In this document: positions 46,961 through 58,445 of the stretch, in pieces
Layout of the letters: each line of letters starts with the position of its first letter
How positions within the stretch are numbered: the stretch's first letter is position 1
Assembly (NCBI RefSeq): GCF_964204645.1
Contig: NC_134028.1
Span: 25,210,153 to 25,274,152, forward strand
Length of the DNA: 64,000 bases
Direction: 5' to 3'
DNA from: Tubulanus polymorphus
Lineage: Eukaryota; Nemertea; Palaeonemertea; Tubulaniformes; Tubulanidae
Position numbers and translations under genes: made by a program
The notes under the pieces: model-generated
What the model was told of the DNA's origin: nothing
Seen by the model: the letters and a program-made list of their open reading frames with translations, nothing else
The model's database searches: none

Positions 46961-47211
46961 GTGTCTCCGTAGAATATACATATATACTTTCTCTGAATTA
47001 CGTACAACAAACACACGCGTTTTCACACGCGACGACGAAGAGTCTAACGGAATGTAACTCACAGAATCATCATCGCCAACGACACAGGATCGTTTTAAAT
47101 CGAGTCTCGGCGTTGAAATGTTTGTAGATTATAGATGATGCTCCACAGTCGTTTGTGATATATATGAATATATCTATATACCGGACTTCTATATGACTAC
47201 CGGTCGGTGTG

Positions 47212-47272
47212 ATGAAGTCCTATGTACTACTATTACTGTATTCCTTATTCGAGATTTTACCGAATCTTGTTG
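47212..47272 (+). CDS. Exon B: signal-peptide first coding exon
   Basis: Candidate first coding exon of a secreted or membrane protein. Sixty-one bases encode MKSYVLLLLYSLFEILPNLV plus one base, ending GTTG|GTAAGTGC, a near-consensus donor, in phase 1. Lys2 and a Leu-rich core make a textbook signal peptide. Exon A at 11134 has the same design: phase, hydrophobic core, a shared LYS-(I/L)-F segment, TATTCGA..ATTT in the DNA, and similar intron starts (GTAGGTACAAAAACTTC versus GTAAGTGCAACAAATTTC). A and B could be alternative promoters of one gene or first exons of tandem paralogues. An overlapping upstream ATG (47194) opens a 27-codon frame ending at the donor. No second exon is firmly placed; 48299 is a weak candidate. 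Confidence 0.5.
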
Positions 47273-47659
47273 GTAAGTGCAACAAATTTCACTATTTTAC
47301 CACCTCCACTGAATAGACGCTTTTGACATTTTTCAATATTGTCTAAATATATATTAATGCTATCGATTGATTGATCTCGGTTTTCCTGGTGCGACTCGTA
47401 CATACGCCAATAGCTGTAGGTAGCAGATTATTAATGGATATTTCGTTCGATTTGAATAATTCTCTAATAAAAGATATGATACATTAGATTATATATACAT
47501 TCTGAGCGGTAAGAATCGTTGTCATATCTGACCAGTTTTTCTTTATCACATAATATATTTAAGTATTTCTTGTAGAAGGAAATGTAACCAACCTCGAATC
47601 TGATTTGTATTGATTCATCCGATTTTAAATTCAGTCGAACTTAAGAAGTTTTGTAGTTG
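47273..47659. other. Probable intron
   Basis: AT-rich. A 21-nt pair at 47488-47508 (GCG|GTAAGA) has a poor acceptor and is not called. Confidence 0.35.
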
Positions 47660-47735
47660 ATCTACGATGTTTCGACTGAAGATGGCTATGAGTGGAAACA
47701 CCGTTGAATAAACTACAAGCTCATGGAAATATTTT
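47660..47735 (-). repeat. R1-like repeat, inverted
   Basis: Contains TTTCGACTGAAGATGGCTAT, a reverse-orientation relative of the R1/R5 CGTTTCG...CATCTTC motif. Confidence 0.35.
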
Positions 47736-48298
47736 CGGTCTTTGTTTTTTCTTATTTATAGTTGAAGAGTCTCTTTAAGGTAATCATTGTATTATTGCTT
47801 AGGATGTAAAATAAATGATGGATCATTCATTGTCCCTATAAATCCACAAAGTATGCGTATGATGTAAAAACCTGGTTTCTTCGAATATTTAATTTTCATT
47901 CAATTATCCAATCAAATGGATCCCTGCGAATCTAATAGTTTATGCGGTTCGTTTTCTACCCGATTAATTGCATAGAATGCTGAATAAAAGACTGGATGGT
48001 TTTATATTCGAATCTATTTTCAAAACATCGCTATTCATCAAGTATTTTCATTCGGCAGCTGGGAAATGCATCCTCAAATCGCGTGACTAATTTTTGATAC
48101 AATTCTTACGAAATAATTCAGTCGCTTTCAGATGATTTCCACACAATTTGATGAATACATGATTTGAATCGAAACGTATATAGTTAACGGTTAGACCTTC
48201 GAACAACCAACCAGGAAAAAAATTCAAATCTTCACCCGTTTCGTTGGAGAAATAGATTCATTTTTCATTTGCTGGTAAATCGTAATTTTCGATTTCAG
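47736..48298. other. Probable intron; no exon
   Basis: AT-rich; an acceptor-like site at about 48141 is followed by stops in all frames and no donor. Confidence 0.35.
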
Positions 48299-48316
48299 CT
48301 AAATCTGCATTTACCT
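48299..48316 (+). CDS. Weak candidate 18-nt micro-exon after exon B
   Basis: A strong acceptor (TAATTTTCGATTTCAG) is followed by 18 bases reading (A)KSAFT in the phase set by exon B, up to a weak donor (CCT|GTATTT). It begins CTAAATCTG, like the 18169 candidate (CTAAACCTG), which is the only reason to list it. Confidence 0.13.
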
Positions 48317-48452
48317 GTATTTTTTGAATCACGATAGGAAAGCGTTGGTTTTGAGCACAGAAAGAGCTAAACGTATTTTCATACGAACCCGATTAAAGTT
48401 TCAAAACATTTGACTCTTCCCATGCGAAATTTCTAATTAGCTAGTCTTCGTT

Positions 48453-49055
48453 AGATTGGTCATAAAACAACCATTAGCTTAGACTGGTCTTAAGTCTATA
48501 TAAAGAACCAAAAAAGATTTTCATTCCAGAAAGGGCAATAGAATTACATAACTAAGATGTACAACTAATTGACTAATCGATTGCAAAATTAGACTTCTCT
48601 TCGGACATTAATTAAATTGCATTCTCATTAGTCTTTATGGTCCAGATTATACATAATTTTCCGAGCACAAAAAAGCAAAAGTAAATACGTGGAAATCGTA
48701 AGTTTAGTTTATTGTTTTCTTTTTGAAAGCCAGCCTATAAAGGCTTACGCGACAAATAAGAAAAAAGAAACAAAATACACGTTTTTTTTCAAACACATTT
48801 CCAGCGTTTTGAATCAAATTATTTACTAGATTTCTTAAAAATTGGGTTTACCGAGAAAAATTGGGGTATACACAAATAACTCAAATCCGAAAAGTGATTG
48901 CATTTCAGAAATAAATAACAATAAGTTTACAATGACGATGGATGTATAATGTTGTAATGTAAAGCCCGGGATAAGGTTAAATAATACTACTATCACAAAA
49001 ATGAGCTTAGACTGGTCTTGAATCTGAGCCAAGCACAATTAACGACTGGGTACTA
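48453..49055. repeat. Family L half-elements
   Basis: CTTAGACTGGTCTTAAGTC near 48479-48497 and GAGCTTAGACTGGTCTTGAA near 49003-49022 match the family L core. The intervening 500 bp is AT-rich and unexplained. Confidence 0.35.
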
Positions 49056-49410
49056 TGTTACTATACTTAAGCGAATACGACTACTACATTTACTCACAAC
49101 ATGTTTAATTCGTGTAATGAAGTAAATTAATAGAATTTCAAGTTAAACGTTGCCGTTGTCCTCAATTAATCGATAACAATGACGTTAAATAAATCTAACT
49201 GTCTAGCTGTGTGTGTGGATTCAGATGATACTGATTTACATTATCACATCAATCATTCCACAGTGTAAACTATTAAAGCGAGGAATAAGTGTACTATATC
49301 AACCGAAAATCAACCGAAATGTTTCATTTCATTTGCACATAAAATGTAGCCCAGCAGTTTTGGGACCCAGAGACCGTACTGAAGTTGTAGTACCCGCATG
49401 CCTGCACGTA

Positions 49411-49462
49411 GGTCCAACCTTGGAGTAATCATTGAATTCAACGATTACTCCAAGGTCCAACC
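49411..49462. repeat. 38-bp palindrome between GGTCCAACC direct repeats
   Basis: 49418-49455 is a near-perfect palindrome (arms CCTTGGAGTAATC and GATTACTCCAAGG, centre GAATTC, two mismatched positions). GGTCCAACC occurs at both edges (49411-49419 and 49454-49462). Confidence 0.85.
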
Positions 49463-50612
49463 GTAGCTCGTACGTTCACCCGTAAATCTCACGGGCGCGT
49501 ACGGTTCCTGGCACGCACAGAGCCCTTCGTAACCGCATCTTGAAAATAGGATTGTTCGTCAATCTATGATTTATTACTTATCGTATGATTGGATTACGAA
49601 AAATAGATATGAGATACTATTATTTGATATATAGACTATCAATGATAACTGTTGACTGTGTAATATGTAACTCTCCTCATAGAAATCTTTGAATCGATGA
49701 AGAAATCCCAGGCGGAAACGATATTTTGCCCAATATCTGAACAAAGTGCTGAATTCGAAATTCAATTCTAAAACTGTATCCAAAGCGCGGTCCTTATAAG
49801 TAGCGCGGTTGTTTAAAAGCGTTAACGCTATCTGAATGCTAAATAGTATATTTATTATAGTATATTTAGATGGTAGAAATCGCGTAAATCCCAAATTAGA
49901 GTAACAAAACTATTCCATGAAATCAGCCACCATCTGGGCAAATTATTTTTCGCCCGGTAACGTTGATATAAGCTGACGCGCTCGTTTCGGAAAACATCGG
50001 CCTGAATGACGTCAATTAAGTAATAGATTTAACGAGATGTAGAATTCCACTGATAATGAAACTGATTAATTACAGAGATACATGCGCGTTCGCTTACTGT
50101 CTATACACAGCACGTCGATATATTGGTCAATTGACGCTCTTCAACTACTGGTCCTGATTTAAATATCAGTCGCTGTAAAAACAATACAATCTAGAGTCGT
50201 TGAACTAAACGAGAAATCGTCGAGAACATCTCTGGCTGGGAATGCGTCGTTCGCTTAGTGCGACTGCTGTGGACTGTGTCGATTGAATTCGAGTAATGAC
50301 GTTTGAAAAATGATATTCATCGAAATTGAAATACCAGACTTGATAATAACATCAGAGCTTGAATGATGTTTGTCTTTGTGTCATCGCTAGATTCGGTTTC
50401 TGCACGCTGTCTGTGCGCGAGTCCTTGGCTCTGAAGCGCAAATGTACTTTGAGTCGAAGGGCTTAGGTTAAAACTGATGGGATATATGAATTCGAAGTAT
50501 CGATATTGTCTATGGTATCGTGTTATATTTCAACCTGAGAAAACCGAGATACAAACTCGGAATTAACCTCGAAAATCTTTCCAATGTCCCCAGGGCACCG
50601 TTTTATAGACTG
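49463..50612. other. No gene recognised
   Basis: A perfect CRE lies at 50007-50014. The 106-codon minus frame at 49574-49894 has no motif. Confidence 0.4.
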
Positions 50613-50683
50613 GCATTAACTTTAACCCGGGGATTAACTGAATTCATGTTCAATTGAGTTAACCCCCGAGTTTAAGTTAACGC
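50613..50683. repeat. Foldback element next to family M copy 3
   Basis: Left arm starting GCATTAACTTTAACCCGGGG pairs with a right arm containing AACCCCCGAGTTTAAGTTAA. It ends 4 bp before the family M element and shares its TTAAC/GTTAA style. Confidence 0.55.
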
Positions 50684-50687
50684 TTCA

Positions 50688-50797
50688 GGGTCCAGTTCCA
50701 CAGTTCGGAGTTAAAATTTGACCCTGAGTTAACTCATTGAAAATGAACTAATTTTAACTCGGAGTTAACTCTAACTCACAACTGTGGAACTGGGTCC
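50688..50797. repeat. Foldback element, family M, copy 3
   Basis: 110-bp palindrome: left GGGTCCAGTTCCACAGTTC, right read inward GGACCCAGTTCCACAGTTG, core GAGTTAACTC..TTGAAAATGA. Clear match to 33477-33586, in the opposite orientation of the asymmetric core. Confidence 0.85.
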
Positions 50798-51459
50798 TGT
50801 ATATTTATTCATTAATTTCAGAAACGAATTACAACGATTTGCACAAAAACAATGAATAAATCAGTGCTACTTATATAAAGCTGAGCGTCCAAAAAAAAAC
50901 CCAAAGCATGTGTAAACTGAAACCCTGAAAACGAATGTGAGATGTAGAATTTAGCAATTGAAGACCAGTCGTGTACCATACATGATACTGAATACTTAGA
51001 CACTGACGCAGATATCACCAGACCTCGTATGACTGTATAACACTTGTTGATATTATACTCGAGTCAAAATCAACCACTATACGCGAACAACTCGCGTTTA
51101 ATTAGACGACGTCGTTAAAATACGCTTTCGCTTGTCGTTAATTCTATACTTGAAATGTTCCTAATGTTACTTTGATAGTTTATAACAAGTGAAATGAGCG
51201 ATTCGTGTGCCGTGTGCGCTCAACATAATTCCACGATGCGAATTGATTTATTTTTTTCATTAAGTAACTTACGAAGATGGAATTTCAGCGGTTTTTCCAG
51301 CGCTATTGTTTCAGTGTTTAAAATGCGGGTCTATTCGAGAAATAAATGAACGGCAACAAACCGAAAACGAATACTGATGTAGGTGTATCAATTTTAGCTC
51401 AGCGACACTCTACTATTATCTCTTTTTCCTGGCGAATGTCTGTATTTATTATAGAGTTC

Positions 51460-51577
51460 AGGGCCCTATAAGTGCGCAGTCGTCATTTAAGTCCAAAAGT
51501 GGTCTTAAATCTAGTTTTAGGTGGTTGAACTGGCCTTAGAACTAAGATGGTCTTGTGCTGGTCTTTAATCTAAGATA
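51460..51577. repeat. Foldback element, family L, copy 3
   Basis: Begins GGGCCCTATAAGTGCGCAG, then TTTAAGTCCAAAAGTGGTCT, as in the right arm of 15889-16027, and ends in GGTCTTTAATCTAAGATAG. Confidence 0.6.
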
Positions 51578-53349
51578 GAACGCAAAATGGCTCTACAAGG
51601 AGTCTTTCGCAAGACCCTCACAACTTGTCCCTTTTTCAAGAGACTCCACGTAAAGATTTGTCGTATTTTTGCTTTAAAGGGCACCATCAGAATGCTTGCT
51701 CCGATGGTGTCGGCAAACCGCCCAGGTCTTGCCCCTGGATCAAGCCATTCGGATCGGTCGTATCTTAGTATTCGAACTCGGTGAATGATGCTAAGCTTGC
51801 GGATAAAATATCTTCAAAAAATTTGTGACGCAGCTGATTTGACGAATAGCGAAAGATTCGCTACTGATCAGCCAGTAATTCACGGGACACGCGACCGATT
51901 ATCCCATAGCAGGCACCAATATACAGATAGACGAGTTTTACTGCCTGTTTTTGCAGAATGGTGTTAAGTGAAATCAGTATGTGTAAATGGGCACCGAGAG
52001 TTGTTACTGATTAATTATGAAAGCCCTGTAAACATTGTCACACATGGAACTTCCATCTACGCGTTCTATATCGTATATAAATATACATAATGCATTGTTC
52101 GCGTCAGAATGACGTCGTGAATGCCGCGTAAAATGGCACCGGAATAGTTTTACTCGCATAATATATCCGCGTACACCCGTTTGAACATACATTATGGATG
52201 ACGAGGATGTACTAACCTAGTCATTAAACACGATTGACATCGCTATTATATCATCGCACGGTTAGATGCATTCGTACATATATTTAGATATAGTGCAGCT
52301 TTTTTGACGAGACCAGTCTAATCAGTGCGGCCGTACAAGAACGCCAACCAGTCTTTGCGACGACGTATACAAGTACCATTAATCGTCACTTCCGGTATTG
52401 ACGTTTTGCAATGCTAAAGTGGCTTGTCGTCTTATAGAATCTCTACTAATGGTTGAGACGAGATGTTGCAGCAGGGGTTTATATCCGTCCCGTGCATCTT
52501 ACTGGTAGCAAAGCTGCGCTGTCAACCGTCACTCGTCTACTGTTTTTGAGCCGTCAATGAGTTGAATGAAGCAGTCGGGCCGATAACCTGCAGAGTGCGT
52601 GAAAGCGGCAAAAAAGGAAAAGCGCTCATCGATACGAGAAAGTGGCGATTATATCCGGCAAAATATTTCGATTCGTCTTTGATTTTTGCGTAGAAGGATT
52701 TAGAGATTGGTCTCGACAAAAGAGCCGGGTTTTAAAGCGGAACTGTTACTGTTACAGTAACATGTGGTTTTACCAAAGGGCCAGTGCGCGAGAATGGGGC
52801 GGGGGTTAAAAAAAACCGACACAGCTGAACGAACTCTTGTGTCATTTGTCTCTGAATGAAACTAAAAACAAAAAAGAAATTCACGTTTTCTCATTCTCTC
52901 ATTTCGGGCTCGAGGAAACATTAATTTGTTTCTATGTTTCGTGTTTACGGGTGTCTTTGCGCGTCGTAACGCGAGTAAACACCTGCGATGATTCACCGCC
53001 GTTCAGTTCTCATTAGAATCACTGAATCGAATCCTCGAGAGTGAAATTCACGTAGAGAGGCTAGCGTCCATATACGTCATCACGGCCGTCAAACAGTATC
53101 GAATGTAACCTTCTTATTCGTTTAGATGCTTCGCTTGTGGCCATTATGACACCCCGTGACATCGTGGACGAAACCCCTACAAATCTACAAAGTAATTCAT
53201 CATTGGTTATATTCATTCAGATTCAGCTCATTAGCACTGGTTGCGCAGTCATGTCTCAAGATCATTTCGAAGCCATCTTTGTTCTAAACAACTGAATACC
53301 AGTTTTTATTTATTCTTAAATTATGGACCGTGCAGTTGGTTTTAAGTTA
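51578..53349. other. No gene recognised
   Basis: A short palindrome TGTTACTGTTACAGTAACA lies near 52745-52763. Open frames are short and unremarkable. Confidence 0.4.
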
Positions 53350-53440
53350 AAACCCACAATACAAAAAAACTAAGCGTTTGACGTTTCGATCCAGTTCTAT
53401 GAGCCATTTTCAGTTTTCGAAAATGCTAATTTCGTATTTT
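53350..53440 (+). repeat. Dispersed repeat R5, copy b
   Basis: AAACCCACAATACAAAAAAAC then TTTGACGTTTCGATCCAG, as at 41608-41690. Confidence 0.5.
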
Positions 53441-54427
53441 CATCATATCGTTGGTTTTTACTTCATCGATATCAACCAGTCGCTTCTAGAATAGAAATTG
53501 TGGAACACTGCGGAACCGGGTCCGAATCCGTGTTTTCATGCGCTCATTATCCGCAGAAACGACACTAAACATTTAAAAAACTGTATCAGACGATGTTTAT
53601 CCGTCAGCGAATACAACATGTCGTCGATTTGACCGCCAGTGAAGCAACGACTGAGACGCATTGTAATTACGCGAATTTGGCTTTTTATGCTGATAACAGG
53701 TTGTGTGTATGCGGCAGAAAAAGTCGACGTCATTTTCCACGACGGCGTTGTTTTTTGGACGGAAATACTTCAACATACGTCGTAAATCGCCGTCGCAATC
53801 AGCACTTTCCTACACAAGACCCTCGTACCGATAATATCCCGAAATGTTGTCCATAATTCCGAGGTAATTTTCAAAAACATGAAAACTGCGTTCGGAGTCA
53901 ATTCCCTGGTGTATGTCGTGTCGGTTGTAAACCATGTTTCTCGGCTAGATTAGGCGAGTGTTTTGCGTGACTTGTGTCATCTCAAGACGACATGGTCATT
54001 ATATTAGTTCCAAGTAATATCAACTAGAACTCTTGTCGTACTGTATTTCTATGTGAACGCGCAGTGTTGTTTGTCGTACAGAAATACGAGCAAATATACG
54101 ACGAACGCTGGACGGCAATCTTTAAAATAAGGAAAAATGTTTCGCGCTTCGTGCGTATATCGAATCTTAGATAATACATGACATACCGACAGTAGACTCC
54201 CGAAGCCGACAGTCGACTGATGTAGAAGACCTTTCCTCGAAATATATCGGATCGTTCTGAGTCTTTCCTAGAACATGCCCTCTCACGTTTTTCAAGGATC
54301 GCCACTTAGAGAAGATGGATATGTCATCTAAAACTAGTAATGAAAAAGGCGACCTGCTTTTTTTTCTGAAATAAGTATCTATCGGCGTAGAACCACATCA
54401 GTTCAAACGAACTTTCGCGCAGTGAGG
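53441..54427. other. No gene supported
   Basis: A fair acceptor at 53699 leads in phase 1 into GCVYAAEKVDVIFHDGVVFW and a stop about 50 nt later. It looks protein-like but has no good donor and every frame is open here, so I do not call it. Confidence 0.3.
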
Positions 54428-54625
54428 TTTCGGCTCAATCATCAATGGATTATTTTAGAAACTGTGATGTAAAATCCTACAATAAGTTCCTTGAGCTAAT
54501 ATTCATTCTAACTATATCCTATAATAGTCATCTTCCGGAATACGGAAAACAATTTCCCGATTCGCGTTTTTCGTTTGTATCGTGAGATTCCATCTGATAT
54601 CAACACACATTGTATATCATCATGG
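54428..54625 (+). repeat. Dispersed repeat R1, copy c
   Basis: CTAACTATATCCTATAATAG then TCATCTTCCGGAATAC, matching 45232-45360, with further similarity on both sides. Confidence 0.5.
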
Positions 54626-56072
54626 TTATCTTATAACTAGAATATTTTTCCTCATTTTTGAAAGGGATTTTTACTGAATATTTTCATGTCTACTTCGCTC
54701 TGATTTGTGGATTTGAGTGTGCCTAAAAGGACGGGAGGTTTTGAACGTCGCGCCGCTGCTGAGAAGGACATCCAGTTAGTTTTGTTCATCTTAAAGTAGA
54801 TTGATTGCCAGACATTCATGGACGACATACATATAAATGTCGAGAAAACCGTATTAACGTTTAAAGGATATTTATAGATAAAAGTTAAACGTATTTCATT
54901 TTGAAAATCGAATATTGAACATTGTCGATTCGTTTGAAAGGGATGCGCGTTCATACGATGATCATACATCCGACATCAAAGCGTGTTATTTCAGACTGCT
55001 GCGCGACGTCAATTTTCAATTCAACGAAATATGTTTTTCTTTGTGGCTACATTTTATTAATCGTGACATTCGCGGGTTTCATTTTAAAAGTCGATTTCAA
55101 AGGCGTGTTCGACAGGGGGACATTGTTTAACCCTGTTGGTATTGAAGGACCGACTTAAGCTGCGTAAAGACCACTGAAGCCTGACAACATACTGAAGGAC
55201 TTTCCGATACCAAGGGCCTTTATAATCGTTTTGTTTGTGTTCAAATGCTTCCATAGTCTGCCCCCCCCCCTTCACAGACCAGACCGAACACTTCTCTCCG
55301 AGTCACAGAAACTTCCCTCAGTTATATCATATCGTCTGATAAGTCATTAAGCAGATGTGCATCTGTGACAGTTGCGCCCATCTACAACACATTCGTATCA
55401 TTCACGTTCTACCAGCATTCAAACGACACCTCGAGATCCGTTCCGTCCAAGTCATCGCCTTTTTGTAGGGAACGCCTTTGATAAAAGTTCTGCTATCTAT
55501 AAAGACACCGGTATAAATGAATTGTTTCAGATATATTGAGGTTGACGATGCGCCAGATCTCCGCCAATAGAGAACAAATTCATTCATGCCGAACTTGCTT
55601 TATTATGAAACATCTTTCATTTTTTTCATCGTTTAATCAATTCGCGTATCAAAACCACTTAACTTGATTAGCGAACAAGCATCAAAGCCACGAGCGAGCT
55701 AAACGACTTTCTTTCGGTTAAATCTACCGCAGGATAGCGCCAAGCAGTGAGATGATGATTAATCGTGCTCAGTGTTTCCCATTGATCGTGTATTATTGCT
55801 TTCATTGGATCTACGTTGTTTGTGTGTTTGTAAAACCGTTTTTACGGTTCCCCGTATAAATGACTATTCTATATGCGCGCATATACGTGTCAGGCCCGGC
55901 GCCGAATAATATCCCGAAACAAATTTTAGTTAGAACTGACGATTTCGTCGCGGAATGTGCTCTTGAATAAAGAATTATCGGTTATGATAATGCGTACGAT
56001 CCTATGGCGCCATCTGGAGTCCATATGGATACGACGAGTCACATGATATACAGATGGTCATTTGATTGGTCC
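54626..56072. other. No gene recognised
   Basis: Contains a C-run at 55261-55270 and a weak CTCF-like site on the minus strand at 56007-56020. Open frames up to 105 codons show no motif. Confidence 0.4.
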
Positions 56073-56240
56073 CATGTGATTTCATTACAAACAGCTATTG
56101 TCTGCTGCCTGTGGTCATGTGATTCCTTGTCCTGCAGTTGTTGCTTATTGGTTATGTGATTTTATTACGGGCGGCTATTGGTTGTTGCTTATCGGGCATG
56201 TGATTGCATTACAGGCGGCCATCGGTTGCTAGTTCGGATG
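56073..56240. repeat. Diverged tandem repeat of about 44 bp, four units
   Basis: Units begin CATGTGATT or TATGTGATT at 56073, 56116, 56153 and 56197. Most include GGCGGCYATYGGTTG. Several units contain ATTGGT, an inverted CCAAT box. Confidence 0.75.
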
Positions 56241-58194
56241 AAATCTCCCGGGTTTGACTTTAAAAGTTCGAAATGAACTCATTTACCTCTTCAAGTCGAC
56301 CTAAACCGATAACTGGGTCCAGATCGGCCGAATAATGTTCCTGGCTACAATATGATAATATGATAATTGTAATGATAATTTTTTCCAAGTAAAATTTTGT
56401 CGTCCGGTATCGTCGTTTCGCGGAACAGGGTTCGGGTAACAGAAGTAAAAAGACGTCGCAGAACTTCCTCTGCGCTGTGAATCTCCATTTCCTGATAAAA
56501 ATACTCGATACACCGACGGGAAGATTCGCGTACATTGCAATGAAAACCGTAGGAGTTTCCTGTATACATGTTTATCAGAATCAGTTCGTAAATTATTGTT
56601 TAAATCTATGCCGGTGAAATTATGATATCGATGACTTTACCTTCTGGTGATTATCTTAACTTTCATCCCTCGACCTGCTCAGCTGGACCCATTAGCAGGT
56701 ACCCGGTTTCGTTCCCCCTTTTGAAGAACCCGGGAAATGCCGCTGCAATCACGATTCGCACCTAAGAACCCTTATAACGAGATCAGACGTCAAATACCTT
56801 ATTTCTTGGACAACTCGGAAACGCTCACCTTCCCGTTCTCATCGACGTATCCAGGACCGGATCCAGGTTAATGTGGTAAAAATCTGGGTCTAGACGAATA
56901 CACATGTGCACTTCCCTTGTTTGTTGTATACGAACGTGCAACACGCAGACTACAGCGCAGAGAGTATGGCGTACACGCGGGAATGTTGTGTACTCGTGTT
57001 ATTAGATTCGTTTTCACCTGTCAAGCATAATTCCATCTGAACGTAGAACACCTTAATCGTGTAACTCATTCGAACTTAATCGGTTGATGCATGATAAGAG
57101 TTCGAGTCGATTAAAACTTCAGGTACGTCATGAAGCAGCGGGTAACCCATCGGGGTGATAGTCGAGTACTACAGGATGGGCTCAACAAGAGTACCTTTAA
57201 TCGCTCTACTCTGGTCAAGAAGATTAAATACACGTTGATGATGTTGTGATAATATGCACACCAGACAATCCGAGCAATGAATTTGTAAATAGATCCCCCT
57301 TCCGGGGTACGTGTGCTACCTCAGCCTTCAATACCGGACATGGCCACTCGAAATGATTTAACGAATCTTTAACGCTATGTAATGAAGCTAGGATACTGCT
57401 AAGGGTAAAACAAACCGAAAGTTGCAGCCGAAACCTCAATCGAGGTGCATTCAACCTTCAATCGAAACTGTTCATATAAGACCAGACGATAAAGATTTTA
57501 GAAATGAACTCTCAACTTAAAAGAATATAGCAATATTTCACAGACAGAACAGCGAGAAAGTGGAAACATTCGATACGAGAGATTGAGAACGGGTACATGT
57601 ACATAATGTATACGAAAGAGTATCGGGCCGCGGTGTGAATGCTTCCGTTTACCGCAGAATATCACTAATAACTATCACCATAGACTATCATTAATAATAT
57701 GTTCCCCGAGGCTACCAGACGATAGCACCTTTAACCCGCGCCGGCGTCCGTCTGCCGTCAAATCTCTGGGAAAATCTGACCACGGGTCACAAGTCGCCAT
57801 ATGCAACTTCGTTGTTGCATTCTGTGTAGATCGTCGTGTCCCGTGTTTGAGGATTTATCTCCGATGGGTTATGGATCTATATTTCTTGGTAATCCGCTAA
57901 GCAAGCATTGATCCCGGTGTAAATGTTTCTTCTGCTGGCATCGCGCACCGTGCAGTATAATGCTATAATCAGTTCATTATGCCTCACTCGTACGTCAGTT
58001 TGATGTCAATTAACCATTGTTGCATCCGAGATACAGCGTACACGTCGACGACCAGTCAGCGAGCTGCGTAACGACTCTAATTTGCATAAATGCCGTAACG
58101 AATTCGTACGGTGAAAATTTGCGTGTCGTTTCTTCGTGAAAAGTGGAGCTCGTTGCTTTAGAACCCTCGTTATACAACAAGTGTACCAGTTACT
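56241..58194. other. No gene recognised
   Basis: Frames at 56260-56569 and 57224-57454 on the minus strand are open but not recognisable, and the latter lacks an ATG. On the minus strand 56826-56865 reads PGSGPGYVDENGK up to a GAAG|GTGAGC donor, but a stop lies just upstream and no acceptor is present. Confidence 0.35.
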
Positions 58195-58445
58195 GCGGTG
58201 AATGAGGATTCACCAGGTGTCGCTAGTGTGCAGTAGGTTAACTACTGTGATTCCACTTTGGCAGTGAGGATCCTCCCGCCCACCAGGTGTCACTAGTTTG
58301 TTGTGGACACTAACCGCCCTGGCAATGGAGAAGATCTTTTACAAGTTAAGAGCCACCAAGTGTGCTAGTGAGCAGTACGACATCAACCTATACACTGCAG
58401 CAGTATTCCACCTGTGACAAGTGGGGATCCACCAAGTATAGCAAT
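58195..58445 (+). repeat. Diverged tandem repeat family R6, copy set 2
   Basis: About three units with CACCAGGTGTCRCTAGT, ACTGTGATTCCACTTTGGCA and similar, the inverse of 37207-37450. CCACCAGGTGTCAC at 58280-58293 is one mismatch from the CTCF-like core. Confidence 0.6.

Noticed and set aside
47488-47508. 21-nt pair after exon B
   Set aside because: Acceptor lacks a pyrimidine tract.
53593-53856. Coding exon near 53.7 kb
   Set aside because: Several frames are open on both strands and no donor of quality is present.
57224-57454. Secreted-protein-like minus frame
   Set aside because: Starts at TTG with no in-frame ATG near the beginning and no splice acceptor supporting an internal exon.
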